Source of the DNA: Rhynchosporium graminicola
Taxonomy: Eukaryota; Ascomycota; Leotiomycetes; Helotiales; Ploettnerulaceae
Assembly (NCBI GenBank): GCA_900074885.1
Contig: FJUW01000082.1
Span: 1,818 to 65,817, forward strand
DNA length: 64,000 nucleotides
Direction: 5' to 3'
The notes under the pieces are model-generated. The model saw only the letters and a list, made by a program, of their open reading frames with translations. It searched no databases and was not told the origin of the DNA. Shown in pieces: positions 11,385 to 23,275 of this stretch (position 1 is the first letter of the stretch; every line of letters begins with the position of its first letter). A program made the position numbers and the translations under genes.

Positions 11385-12391
11385 GGTGGGTGGTGATAGC
11401 AACACGGCGCAATCTTGCAAAGAGATGTTCGTGGAGAGTTTAAGACTGCAACGCGGCAGATTCAAATGAAGTATGGTGTGGCGCCTTCGAGGCAAAGGTG
11501 AACTCGAGTTGCGACGGCCAGTATATCTAGCGCGCGACACCTTCCCACCCCAACCTCTGCTCTCGACCTACTAATATAATCGTCGTGATCGCAAAGTTTC
11601 TCCAATACCTGCGACTAGTCTGCGCTCGATCCCTTGAAGAGTCTAAAAGGATCAGTCCAGTACGCAATAAAGCGCTGGGTGAGCTGATAGAACATACACT
11701 GCTCTAAAGAATGACTGCGCAAGGACTTGACACTCTGGCACTGCTCTGGAGGCTTTCACAGAGCGCGCGCAAAGGTGTCGATGCGGGATCTGGGTCTTGG
11801 GAGGGACGATAGACTTGGTCGTCGCCGTGGTCGTCGCAGGACAAAGAAGGATGTAGTTGGAGATCGACACGCCAAGGATCCGAGGAATTGAGCCTCATTT
11901 TGTTAGGGATGGATTATGCGCGATAAAGCAGTAGCTTTGGGCACCGGGCTTTGCCCCGGCTCGGTACTCTGTACTGTAGATGACTGAGGTGATTGACACA
12001 TGCGGATTGAGTCTACGCACGCTGTTATGGGAATCAAGCCAACAGACAAACATCGCATTGTTGTTCCTCTGACTCGATCTCTTATGTGATACATATAGAT
12101 ACACACAAACATAAATACTGCCCACAAACAAAGAAACACCGTCTGACTGCACCCACCCTACACTCTCTTCTACATTGTCACGTCAAGCCACGCCATTGCA
12201 GGAGTGGTAATGTTTCCGAAGTGATTCGAATCGAAGCCATCATCCTCGACCTCCCTCCGCTCCTTATCCACATCCTCCATCCACCTACCTACCTACCTAC
12301 CTACATATTCCTATCCTCCGAACTCCCCACCTCACCAATTATACGATTGCACGACACCTCCCGGAGACACCAGCAGATAAATACTGGCAGA
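11385..12391. other. Shared upstream region of RPB7 and Mpo1-like genes
   Basis: The two housekeeping genes are divergent, so this 1-kb gap carries both promoters. It contains an imperfect ACCT tetranucleotide run at about 12282-12304, some 90 bp before the Mpo1-like start. Short ORFs on both strands have no protein character. Confidence 0.6.
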
Positions 12392-13115
12392 ATGTCTCTC
12401 AACCTCGAGAAGCAGCTCGCCTTCGTAAGTCAACCCCTCCCGGCCCTTCCAGCAAGTCGTATTAACAAAGTGCAATAGTACGGCGCATACCATCACAATC
12501 CTACGAATATTGGTATACATATGACATGTGTCCCTCTAATCCTGGCAGCCTCCTTACTTCTCGTACGTTCCAAGAATCCCCTTTCTAACTCCAGTGGAGA
12601 AAGATGCTGAGACTTCACAGGCAACGAATAGCCCAACCCTCATCCCTCTCCCGACATGGCTTACGATCCCAAACCTGCCCCTAAACGCCGGCACAATATG
12701 CGCTACCCTCTACTCTGGTTTCTATATCCTCCTCGAACCAGTTGCCGGTAGCATACTCCTCCCCGTCATCATCGGCTGGACAGCATTCTCGAACTACCTC
12801 ACCTCATCGGCCTCCAGCGCCCTTGTGAACCAAGCCGGCATCGCCGTCTTCATCATATCATGGATCGCGCAGTTCGTCGGACATGGAGTGTTTGAGGGCA
12901 GAGCACCAGCGCTGTTGGATAATTTGGTGCAGGCGTTGGTATTGGCGCCGTTCTTCGTCTTCATGGAGGGGCTGTTTATGTTTGGATATAGACCGGAGTT
13001 GCAGAAGAGGGTGGGGGAGCAGGTCGATAAGGAGATTAAGAAGTTCAGAGCGGAGAAGGCAGCTAAGGCAGCACAGAATGGAAATGGGGCTGTGAAGAAT
13101 GGGAAAGCAAATTAG
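12392..13115 (+). CDS. Mpo1-like / DUF962 2-hydroxy fatty acid dioxygenase
   Basis: This is a small ER-type membrane protein of the Mpo1/YGL010w (DUF962) family. In yeast, Mpo1 is an iron-dependent dioxygenase that shortens 2-hydroxy-palmitate during phytosphingosine breakdown. Exons 12392-12424, 12479-12562 and 12621-13115 give 203 aa. The frame shows that the third exon must begin after CAG at 12620, not at the nearer AG at 12594. Family marks are the N-terminal LEKQLAFYGAYHHNPTN with His16, His17 and His25 (IHM), and QFVGHGVFEGRAPALLDNL with His127. Four or so hydrophobic segments lie at about 24-39, 62-100, 108-128 and 138-161. The C-terminal tail (about 165-203) is Lys/Ala-rich. The length matches the family (yeast 174 aa). 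The protein family is clear; the substrate is inferred from yeast. Confidence 0.93.
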
Positions 13116-13676
13116 GATGGAGGTTGATACGGCTGGTGTGGGATGGGGTATACACTTATGGCTTGATGCCTGCAGAATGGAATAGCTGCGATTGCAGCGG
13201 ATGAAAGATTCTCACTCGAGTTACGCAATGTGGAAGAGCTGGAAGATACGGCGACTTGAATATGTCGGAATCAGTCGGTGCGACGTGCTCGGGGGAATCT
13301 ATCCATCAGGCAATACTAGGAGGGAGAAAAGGGGCAAAAAGTGCGAATTTGCCAAGGTCTAGCGATAGTATGCAGTGAGATACCATTTCATTTCTTTACC
13401 CGCACGTGGGCTACCTAATTCATGTTGCAAATACGGGACGTCTTTGCAATGTTATGTTGAGGAAACGATAGGACCTGTTGTGGCGATTAGAAAGCATTTA
13501 CAAGCTAGGAGTCCGGTCACGATTTTTTTTGGGCAAATCACGGTGCAATTTAGGAAGCGAGAGCAATTATTATGTGTTCAAGAATTCCATATATTACACT
13601 AAAAGGCCTGCTTTTCGTCACCTATGTCAATATTCTCTGCTTCTCATTTCTGTCATCCAGAAGAGGGTTGTTACAC
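13116..13676. other. Convergent 3' region
   Basis: Between the ends of the Mpo1-like gene and the convergent proline-rich gene. It should hold both transcript ends. No gene or repeat seen. Confidence 0.5.
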
Positions 13677-14870
13677 TTACCACTTCGTCTGACGAAACAC
13701 CGGAGCTGGAGCAGCCAGAGTCTGCTCCGGCTGCCACTCCCCAAGAGCCTGCTTAAGACAGCTGTCCAGAACATTCATGACATCCTCAGCTCTTTCACCA
13801 CTCCTCTCTCTCACAGGCGAAGTCAGCGGCGAAACATCCCCTCCCTCGCGGTTCTGTAAGGGAAAACTCACTGGCTTCTTCGCACCCTTTGGAAGCCTCG
13901 CACCCGCAGACAACGGCAGTCCTGCAAGCGCAATCTCTTTTCTTGGAGGAACAGGCTTACGCTCCACTCGAGTCATTCCTCTTCCTTTCGTCGGGGTTGG
14001 TGTCTTGATGTTGAGGGGGCGGATCGGCGTGGGGAGTTCGGGCATAGGCGGCATGCGTCCATGATTCCCCTGCTTCGCTTGATCCCAGCGATCCCAGTCG
14101 ATCCCGGGTTCTTGATGAAGAGGCTGTTGGGTTGTCAAGGGGGGAGCAGGACCGGGAGCTTGGGAATCAGCGTTGGACGGGGAGACGTACGATGAGACGA
14201 GAGCTGGGGGAAGGGGCGCGGAATCTCTCGTACCTTGACTCGGAGAGTCTTGTTGGCGATGGGCAGCTTGGACAAGAGCCATCCGTTCGGCATAAGGCAG
14301 ATTCGGGGGAAAGGAGACAGGGGTGAGAGGAAGAGGTTTCTGAGGAAGAGGTTTATCAGTCTGTGTAGCTGGAGATCGGTTCCAGCCGTAGCTTTCAGCG
14401 GCTCGTGATGCGTCTTGACGAGCGTGTTGAGTGGATGGCGTAGGCTTCAAGCCCTCGCCGCGCTGTTCTGGAACTGCTCTCCTCGCAGTGTTCTGCGAAA
14501 CAGGCGGATCAGGAAGCTTCAATCTCGAACCTGAATCCTCGCTCCTCACATCCCCGGGTATGACTCCTCTCTTCTGCAATGCTTTTCGTCTTTCTACAAG
14601 AAGCCTCCGCGATTCTTTTCTGATGTCTTCCTTACACTCCGGACAGTAATCCAGTATCTCCTGTTTCCCTGGGGGAAGTTTACACACTGGTGTAGGAACG
14701 TGTCTGGACGAGGAGATGTAAAAGCAGGAGAAGAGACCGGGAGTACGGTTAAGGTTGCGTTTGCGTTGTAGGTTGAGGTGGGTGACGAGGCGGATCTTGT
14801 GCGGGGTGCAGAGGGGGCGTGTGTCGAGGTAGGTGTGGTTGCATTGGTAGCTTGTAAGAATGTGGCACAT
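13677..14870 (-). CDS. Hypothetical proline-rich protein with N-terminal Cys/His motif (397 aa)
   Basis: Uninterrupted ORF, family not identified. The first 80 residues hold several Cys and His (MCHILTSYQCNH, PLCTPHK) and a CPEC pair followed by KEDIRKESRRLLVERRKAL. This looks like a small metal-binding region linked to a basic helix. From about residue 100 on, the protein is low-complexity and rich in Pro, Ser and Gln, with PLPQKPLPLTP and PPMPELPTPIRP, which could bind SH3- or WW-type domains. The C terminus (RAEDVMNVLDSCLKQALGEW) looks helical. Composition suggests a cytoplasmic or nuclear scaffold. It lies tail to tail with the Mpo1-like gene. The start is the first Met of the ORF, where the Cys/His motif begins. 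Confidence 0.65.
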   Translation of the reverse strand: MCHILTSYQCNHTYLDTRPLCTPHKIRLVTHLNLQRKRNLNRTPGLFSCFYISSSRHVPTPVCKLPPGKQEILDYCPECKEDIRKESRRLLVERRKALQKRGVIPGDVRSEDSGSRLKLPDPPVSQNTARRAVPEQRGEGLKPTPSTQHARQDASRAAESYGWNRSPATQTDKPLPQKPLPLTPVSFPPNLPYAERMALVQAAHRQQDSPSQGTRDSAPLPPALVSSYVSPSNADSQAPGPAPPLTTQQPLHQEPGIDWDRWDQAKQGNHGRMPPMPELPTPIRPLNIKTPTPTKGRGMTRVERKPVPPRKEIALAGLPLSAGARLPKGAKKPVSFPLQNREGGDVSPLTSPVRERSGERAEDVMNVLDSCLKQALGEWQPEQTLAAPAPVFRQTKW

Positions 14871-16644
14871 CGTGAAGGATTTGCAGGGTGGAATGGGAAG
14901 GTGAGTGAGTAGGTGTATGTAGGCACTTACTGGTTCTTACCTTTCTTGTCGGTGATATAAACGCGTCTATGTTTCTTTCTCTACTGGCTTGTTTGCTGAA
15001 GATTCTGATGGTGGTAGAATGTTCGATTAACAGAGATGAAAGCTCGGCAACCGAATGTATGAGAATATTCAAACTGGACAATAAATATTGTGCTTCTTAT
15101 ACAAAGTTTTACTTTCTTGTTCTATGGTTGTATTGTGGCGAGTCTTTTTGTTTTCTTCTTTACAATCTTTTAGCTAAGCGAGATGAAACAAAGCGTCATC
15201 ATTGTTTTGTGAAATTATGTAGGTGTGCTTCTTTGTTGAAGTTATTTTTCCTTCGTAGCGAGATAACACTTTCTTTGTTTGATGAATGAGAGCTTGTTGT
15301 TGTTCTGCCAAGTAGGCCTCAAAGGGCTGTCTTTGAAACCACGCAACGTGTGTGGTACCGTTAGTAGCTGAGGTCAGGCAACGCTCGTCAATTTCTCTGT
15401 AGCTAAGTCCAACGCAAATGGACAACAATCGACCCAATACTTTCTCCCGCCTCCGAAACTCTATTTGGCTTGCAACTCCTCCGGTGTGTCCGCCGTATCC
15501 AGCATCCCCATCAAACGCAGCGACTCTATGACAGCAACAAACTACTAGCAACTGGCTGCACACCATCCAGCCCATGATTTCCCTGGCTTACGAATTGCGG
15601 GTCGTCATGCCAGACCTTCGACTCTCCCTTGTCAGATGCGAAACATTTCAGAATCGCTGAGCGAGGGCTAATTTCAGGAACTGTCAGAGAGGAAAAGAAG
15701 ATAGAGATGAGCTTCAGCCTTGGGATGAGACGTCGGGTTAGGATGGAGAGTATACCAATTGGTATGGAAGGGGGTGATTATTGGGTGAGATATGGGATTA
15801 TTGCGTCGCATTTTGCAGGAACGCCGCAGTTTTGTATGCAGTGTGCGTATTTGGTTGTTGGTGGTGATGGAGAGGATGAGCCGGGAGTAGAGTTTTTGAC
15901 GCGTATATCGGGCGAGGGAATTTGAGTCGTGAATTGTGTTTTTCTTTTGTTATGCTCGGAACAAGCGTATGTGTCTAATAAATGAAGAAATGCTCTGCTA
16001 ATGCTAGGGTAGACCCGGAGATCAACCTGGATATTTATACCGGAGAAAATGGCAACGCTACCGTACACTTTTCGTTCCATGCTTCGAATTGCTTTAAAAA
16101 TGCTGATTAGAGAGACGTATGAAAAACTGGGACCACCGGTGTGGCCAGGCCGATTGACAATTGGCATTAAGGAATTTTCATCTCATGGTTGCAACTTCCG
16201 AAGGCCCAAATCAGACACTCCATCTCGAGTGAACGGCCTATAACCCAACGTATCTGCTTTTAGGCATTCCCTATTGTCGGCAAATCACCGAAATCGAGGA
16301 ACTGCTAAAGACAGAACACTGAGAAATGACGGCTTTAAAATACCTCCTCGCTATTCCAGAGATATGAATATATCCTCGCCATAATCAAGTTCGAATCCTC
16401 CCAGAAATCCCGTGCAGGATCTTTCCGAGACCGACACATCATTGCAACTCGTGTTATGCATGGATTGTAAGTACAATACATTGTTACTTAGCATTCAGAT
16501 CGCTTACTGCTGTACTACAGAAGAGATCGAGGTCTCGCAACAAGGCATTCCATTTTTCCACCCCGGTCGCTATAAGATATATTCACGTTGCCACTAATAA
16601 GCCAGAATTCTCTAGATAAAATCCGGCCTCCTTTCGATACTTCA
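14871..16644. other. Intergenic region with weak ORFs only
   Basis: Minus-strand ORFs at 15174-15575 and 15778-16167 and a plus-strand ORF at 15629-15925 have no recognisable motif and unlikely composition. I call none of them. The proximal part should contain the promoter of the proline-rich gene. Confidence 0.45.
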
Positions 16645-17063
16645 TCATCGGGTGCAGAAGTCACACTCTGTCAGACCATCTGAAGGAACCTCAGTCAGCG
16701 CAAAATTTGGTAGAAACGTCGCCAAGAAAGCCAACTTACTTTTCCCTGCCGTAGGGCAGTTACCATCCGTGCTGTAACAAGAATCAGTTTTCCTCATTGC
16801 CTACTATTCAACGAAGAGTGACCTACCGTCCAGCCCATACCCAGCAATTGAGATCAGGAGCATAATCCCACCCACTACGAATATACAATAATCAGTTCTG
16901 ATTCTCAAAGCAGTTTGTCTGAATGTGTTGTAGGCTCTTACCAGAGTCCATTAACGCACTCACCACCACGGCATACACAATTGAAATCGTATTTCTTGCC
17001 GTGGAGGGAGAGGGCAGTTGCAAGAGTGAGGACGGTACTGAGTGTGAGTGCGAGGTATTTCAT
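16645..17063 (-). CDS. Small secreted cysteine-rich protein, candidate effector (78 aa)
   Basis: Four short exons (16942-17063, 16827-16874, 16740-16771, 16645-16679) join in frame through three GT-AG introns of 67, 55 and 60 nt. The protein has 78 residues. Residues 1-18 (MKYLALTLSTVLTLATALS) form a typical signal peptide. The mature part has eight cysteines (29, 31, 36, 41, 51, 62, 73, 76), enough for four disulfides, with four Trp/Tyr-rich positions between Cys41 and Cys62 (GWDYAPDLNCWVWAG). A TATATA box lies about 100 bp upstream. I know no family for it. Size, secretion signal and cysteine density suit an apoplastic effector or antimicrobial-type peptide, and the copia element next door fits the usual effector setting. 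That all exons keep frame and end cleanly supports a real gene. The function is inferred only. Confidence 0.75.
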
Positions 17064-17164
17064 GGTGAAATGTAAGTGCTTTGTTAGAGAAGTTGAGAGA
17101 TGAGTAAAGTATTGAGGAAGTCTGATATTCCTAGATCAGGATCACCTGTAGGACGATTCTCTCC

Positions 17165-17170
17165 TATATA
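17165..17170 (-). promoter_or_regulatory. Probable TATA box of the small secreted protein gene
   Basis: TATATA about 102 bp upstream of the ATG on the minus strand, between the gene and the copia LTR. Confidence 0.45.
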
Positions 17171-17239
17171 GGCAAGGTTGCAGCAGAGCCTTCGGTGAAA
17201 CCATGCAAATTCCCACTCTTTATTAGCTCAAAGCGATAA

Positions 17240-17244
17240 GTAAT
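17240..17244. repeat. Target-site duplication, left copy (GTAAT)
   Basis: GTAAT directly abuts the left LTR and recurs directly after the right LTR at 23481-23485. A 5-bp duplication is usual for LTR-element integration. Confidence 0.85.
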
Positions 17245-17449
17245 TATTGGTATCACTCTGTCGTAGTACGTACAATCAAGTAGTCTGCGTGAGCCAAAGT
17301 ATAGTGATAATAGTAGTAGTATTATCTATTGTATCGTGGCTATCTTTCCTAAGTAGTCGAGACTCCGTAAGGGAGATATATCTGGCCGGCTAAACCCCGG
17401 TGCAGATACTCGACTAACACGTGACTATAGACCAACATATGGACTAACA
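17245..17449 (-). repeat. 3' LTR of the copia element
   Basis: 205 bp, the same length as the right copy and aligning without gaps. The outer end reads TATTGG and the inner end TAACA. Allowing for RIP (G to A), the original ends were the inverted pair TGTTGG and CCAACA, of which CCAACA survives at the right copy. It differs from the other LTR by 11 transitions and no transversions. Confidence 0.93.
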
Positions 17450-20400
17450 CTAGGAGTACTTTAAAGTAGCTCCAAACTATCTATTTCTCCGTATAAAAGC
17501 AACGCTTTTTACCTTCTAGCAAGAGTAGTACCGTAGTACTACTCGTATAAAAGTATTATGTAGTATATAGGTTTCTACGTAATCAGGTCTAAAGATTAGA
17601 TAACTGAACTAAACGCCTTATAGGCTCTCTTCCGGCTTCAAGTTATCCAAATTCCCTCTATCTACCTATTCTATAAGCTTAATAACTAATTGATTCGTAT
17701 ATAATAGCTCTTTTAAAGCTCCGTTGTAATTTGTCTTAGTTATCGTATCCGCAGGATTATCTAGCCCTACTACCTAAATCACCTCTAATATCTCCTTTCT
17801 TTCGTACGCCTAACATAGATATATAAGGTCGATTATTAATCTCTTCTCTCTTGTAGTATTAAGTCGTACTACGCAGTCGTATAAAGATTTAGAATCGGTA
17901 ACTATAATCAAAGGTAGTACTATAATCTCTATGATCTGCTTAATAGTAGTCTTAATAGCCCCGGCTATATTAAAACCTTCTGATATAGCGTATAGTTCAG
18001 AGGCTAGTACAGATCTAGTAACTCTCTTATAGCAGACTGAAGACTAGTGAATAACGTTTGCTTTATTATACTTATCTATAAGTACGTAGATATAGCTAAT
18101 TTGAGAGTAGAAGTCTTTCAAATTAGTAAATAAACTATCGGTAAATACGACGAGTTTAAGAGACTTCTTATCTAATTTAACGTATCAGAGACCTTTACTA
18201 TAGTTGAGCTTTTACTATAAGATTCTCTTATTTAAGAGCTTAAAGTCTTTCTCTATCGGATTTATAGTTTAAGTAGTAAAAGAGACGTTAAACGATACTT
18301 CCGGCTGAGAAATAGTTACTAAGTATAAACCTCTAGCTCTCTGGGCAGTAAATTGCTCGATTTAGGTAAGACCTTATTGTATACCTCCACGGGAGTTAGT
18401 AAGATTAACTAGTTCTTTCTTAATTATTCTTAACGTTTTATCGTACGATTATTAAGATAGTCGAATAGAGCTATTAGTTTCCAAGGTAATATAACCTCTA
18501 TTAAAGTTAATTAGGTATAAAGTAATTAACTATTCTCTCTTATTCGACTTGAATCCGGCTTTCTATAGCTCTCTCTCTTCTACGTCTATAAAAGTCTTAT
18601 TACCGACGAAGAAGGTATCGTTAATCTGAAGACTAAGAGCTCCTATACTAGCTTCACCTGAAACAGATAGTAGATACGTATCGAACGTCGATAGTATTAT
18701 ATAGAGCTTCTTAACCTTATATCTATAGTATATACCGAACTAATAGTTCGCTGATTCTAGTATACTATATATAGGCCTAACGTACCGCAAAAACTAATAT
18801 AGCTAAGCTAGAATCTCCTTTAGAGGGCGCATGAAGAAGTTACGTATTAGGTATAACGTAGACTAAGTATAAGCTTATATAATATTATAGCTATATACCT
18901 TAAACTCAGGGTGTATAACTGCGTATACTAGTAGTAGTCGTTAGCTAACTCGTTGAATAGTTAGTAATATAGTAAGTACTTAGTTCTTTCCAGAGTCGTT
19001 ATACGCTTATATAACTAGTCTAGACTTCTCGTAGGCCTTCTGTATACCCTCAAATTTTATCTAGTCGATAAATTTAGCGTTAAAGACCTTAGCTCCGGCT
19101 AGTAATTCATCTTTATAGACTAATTCAAAGATCCCTATAGCGATTAAACTATTAATCTCCTTACGTCTTAATATAGCGTATTAAGGTTCTACTACTAGGA
19201 AACTAATAAATAATTTATCTATATAATTTAAGTAAACTTTAACGTTATTATCTCTGAATCGAATTAGCTTTTGTCGATCTCGATAAGGTTACTTCTTTAG
19301 TACTAGTATAGGTCGATTTGACTTAGTAGTACTAAGTGATAGTACTCCTAGGAGTAAGATAGGGGGTAGTAAGAGTATAATTTCAGGTATAATACTCTCT
19401 GGTTCGTTAGAATCGATATCTTCTTTATACTATAGTTTAATCGACGTAGAGCGAAAAGTTATTAGTCCGCTATCGATTTCTACTACGTAGTTCTCTCTGT
19501 CTATAGAAATAAGTAGCTAAGGTTTATCCTAGAAGCCTTTCTCTCTCTAAACTAGTACTAGAGAGTTTAATAGAAGGTCTCTTACTACTATAGAACTAGG
19601 TCTATTTCGAGTATTCAGGGTATTATTAACTTACTAACGACTCCGTAGTTTGCGAATCTCTTCTATAGCCTTATAAAGTGTAGTAGCTCGTTAGGAGACT
19701 AATAGCAAAAGTACGTCTATCTCTACTATTCTAGGATATGCTCTAAATACTAGTAAAATAGGTATAATCCTACTAGGTCCAGAAATATAGTTAATTGCGT
19801 AGAATGCTATCTATAGTGCTATATCTTAACTAAAGTGCGGTAATTCCTTACGAATTATCGTATAAGCTCTTTTCAGAGGGCCGTAGTATCTCTCTACCTT
19901 GCTAATAGAGTAGTGAGCCTCTATAGGTATAACTTTGACTATAGAACCTTCTATCTTAGTACTCTATACGAATTCTTTTGATTTAAATTACGTACCTGCG
20001 TCTATAACGATAAAATCCGGTAGTCTAAGGTAGGTATCTATCTATACCTACTTAAATCGGTTCTATACGTATTCTGCAGATATATTAGTGAGAAAACCTC
20101 TGTTCTGAAAGGTAGTACCTTAGTCGACTATATATAAGACTTACCGACTGTCTAGTTATATAATATCGATTACTACTTCGTAATTGAAGTGTATATTATT
20201 AGTATCGTAGAGCTTGAACTTGAATCTGCCTAGCGATCTTCCGTGTAGCTAGTAGTGCTTATAGAGCTTAGTAAGCTCCTTTAGTACCCCTGAGTTATGC
20301 TCGTAACCGGCCTATTATAGTAAATCTTCTAGCTTTCTTACTAAGGGGTATCCGAATCGGTAGTAAAGTCGACGTAAATCTGTCTCCGTAAGTACTCTTG

Positions 20401-21929
20401 TATTCGACTAGAAGCACTCCGTAATATACGTCTTAAGTAACTCCTTCTAGAGTAAGAAGAGGTAGCCGAATCTCCGTATAACTAGTATATCTTCTTATAG
20501 CGTAACGAGTACATTATGAAGATTATCTAATATAACTCTGAGCTTATCTATATCGTCTAAACAGAGTAGAAACGGGGTATCTATAGCTATAACCTCAAAT
20601 TGGATCTTTCTAATTAGAGAAGGTATAATTACTATACTAATAGAAGTAGCTTTACTAATACCGAATTTGACGTTTATTCCACGGGAAGGTAAGAGTTTAG
20701 CCTTATATAGAGTCTTATAGGCTTCGTATTAACCTTTGCCTACTATAGATACCTTTACTACTCTAGTATCGATTATAATTCTATGGAAAACTGACGAATT
20801 ATATCGGGGACTACTTATTATCGTCTCTGCGGTCCGGTCCTCCTCCGTGGCTTCTTCGGCAGTGTCTATTAGGTGCTTAAAAGCCGTATTTACTAGAGTT
20901 TCTGTTATTAGCTATACGGCTTCTACTGAGACAGGTCCTATGGAAGTCATGAATAGAGCTTCCGGCTTTTCGTCATCGGAATTATAGTCTATATCGCTCC
21001 CGGCTTCGCATGAGGTAAAGGCAGTAGCTATATACTTATCTTCTGTACCTTCGTACTCTGCGACGTATTATCTATATACTTTCTTAAAGACTTTTCTAAA
21101 GTTACCTTTAAACTTAGAAGAGTTCTTCGCCTTGAACTTCTCCTTAGCTTTCTCTCTTTCTTCTACTATATAGTCGAAGGATATATAATCTATAGTATTA
21201 TATACCTAGTACTTCTTAGCGTTACTTTCCTTATCTAGCGTATTTATCTTCTTCTCTCCTTATATTCTGAATCGCCTTTTACTATCTCCCTTCTCTCTAT
21301 ATACTTATCCTTTATCGGAATCGCTTCGGAATTTTCGATTAGTATAGAAGGTAGTACTAGTTATAGGGTATACGTGCTCGTAGTTAACNAAGTTATAAGT
21401 TAAGCTAGAGTAATTTAGTAAGCTTCCGAGCTTTAGTAGGTAGTAATAACCTTATTTATAACGAACTTCTTATAGCGTAATTCAAAGGGTATACTATAAC
21501 GTAGCTCTCTAATCTGCGTAAAGAGTATATTAAAGCACTCTGAAGTCGTCTTTCTAGGGTTCTTTTCCTTAATCGATTTAAGAGTAAGAAGATTCTATAT
21601 AGTTAGGGAAGATCTACTAAACTCCTCGCTCTTAAACTGATCTATTATATTCTTTAGTATAGTATCGAATTTGATAATCAGAGAGGTTCTAGGGATACTA
21701 TTTAGACTATAATAGTAGTATTAGAGAGCAGCGCCTTTTAGTATTAATAGAAACGCCTTACTATACTCCTCCGGTAGAATCTCGGCTCTTAAGTAGGCGT
21801 CGTAGAATATTCTGACCTTACTACTAAAGCTATCCCTATCTCTCTTGAATTTTATCTCTTCTAGAAATATATAGGAGAAGCTAGCGATCTCCTTTCTATA
21901 CGACTTCTCTTTCTCCTTCTGTACTATAT

Positions 21930-22060
21930 TATAGTACTCTCTCTCTCCTCCTCTAGCTCCTTAGTAGCTATCTCCTCCTCCTCCTCCTTCTCCTCCTTAG
22001 GAGCCTTCTCCTCCTTAGTAGCTTCCTCCTCCTCTAGCTCCTCCTCCTCTACTCCCTGTA
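21930..22060 (-). repeat. Low-complexity CTC/CCT tract inside the copia element
   Basis: Imperfect repeats of CTCCTC and TAGCTCCTC. On the element's coding strand this gives GAG/GAA-rich codons, a Glu-rich linker in the gag-proximal region. Confidence 0.7.
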
Positions 22061-22973
22061 TTTTTCGGTATACGCTTTCTATAGTATCGCTGCTCTTCTT
22101 TATTCTAGTTAGAGGAGGTCTCTTTATATTACTATACTTCTTCGGTAGAATCTCAGTCTTATTATAGAGGTTTATAGTATTCTTTATTAAAGTCGAATTC
22201 GCTGATAGAAGGTAAGCCGAGTATAGTATAGCGTCTTTATCGTAGTCTATAGAACTCCTTCTTTGATCTCTTATACTCTAACTCGTCTTATTAAGTAGCT
22301 ATATCGTTTATTATCTCTTTCTCTCTCTTATCTTATTATTACTACGCAGATATCTGCTTCTCTAGTACTAGTAAGTTTAATACTATATACTATAGCTATA
22401 CAGAGAGTATCTTCTCTCCTGCTATACTCTCTAGTTCCTTTAAGGTCTAACTATTACGTATAGTATCCTATAGAGTATATAGAAGCTTATATAGCTCCTG
22501 CGCAGGTTCGTCGCCTTCTTCGATAAATATACCTTTAGTACGTAGAGTAAATATAAGGTTATTATTTAACGATTTCTTAATAGATTTAAAAGAGTCTATT
22601 ATCTAACCTTCGTATATCTCCTTAAATAAGGAGTATAAGGGTCTATCCACGTAGTCGGAGCTCTTAATTTATCTGATAAGACTTTCTCCTTGTTTCCGTA
22701 TAGTCTCCGGGTCTAGTAGGTCCTTACCGGAGTTCGCAGGTGTATCGAAAGTACTAACCTCGGGGGTATTATTATCTCTTACTATATTAAAAGTCTAATT
22801 CGTATAAGTGTTTTAGTACTATTCCGAGGTTATTTGGAATAGTAGTTATGGAGTTATTCTTAAGTGTTATATAGTAGGAAGCGCTAGCGTAGCGCGTTTA
22901 AGTTTTGACTTCGAGTTTTCGGCATAACTTAAAAGCGCGTTCTTTGAAATCGGGTTACGGTAGTAATCGAAGT

Positions 22974-23030
22974 ACGTAGAAGGTAGGTATATAGAAGTGT
23001 AGAAGGTAGGTACGTAGAAGGTAATAGTAA
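22974..23030. repeat. Short tandem repeats in the copia 5' region
   Basis: Three imperfect copies of a GTAGAAGGTAGGTA-like unit between the 5' LTR and the gag-proximal region, in the element's leader. Confidence 0.6.
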
Positions 23031-23209
23031 TATAATATACTAGAATTCGAATCCTTTGACCGTGTCGCAAGTAGAATCCAGGCAAATTATCTTAGTAATT
23101 CAAGTCAAATAGCATAGAAAAGACCGTGTCTTCTCTAGTACTTAAGCTATTACTATAGTAGATATCTCTACTCTTTAAGATTTACTAGCGCGCTCTTTTT
23201 AGTAGTCGG

Positions 23210-23230
23210 AATTCTTAGAATCTAAGAATT
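23210..23230. repeat. 21-nt inverted repeat in the copia leader
   Basis: AATTCTTAGA and its complement TCTAAGAATT flank a single A. The repeat sits about 45 bp inside the 5' LTR and could form a hairpin in the element's RNA. Confidence 0.7.
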
Positions 23231-23275
23231 TGACTGCTTTTAAAGAGTAAAATAATCTATACGTCTATTAATTAA

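Noticed and set aside
12086..12478. 130-codon ORF covering the Mpo1-like start
   Set aside because: It reads through the ACCT repeat and the first intron; only its end overlaps the true first exon, in the same region but not as a real protein.
15174..15575. 133-codon minus-strand ORF with a CCCHRV stretch, briefly considered as an alkyltransferase
   Set aside because: The PCHRV active-site motif is absent and nothing else fits the DNA alkyltransferase family.
16380..16410. GTTCGAATCC stretch resembling a tRNA T-arm
   Set aside because: No acceptor, D-arm or anticodon arm could be paired around it.
20736..20987. 83-codon plus-strand ORF in the copia element
   Set aside because: It is antisense to the element's coding strand and has no motif; a by-product of RIP-altered sequence.
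23036..23060. AATTCGAATCC stretch resembling a tRNA T-arm
   Set aside because: It lies in the copia leader and no cloverleaf could be drawn.
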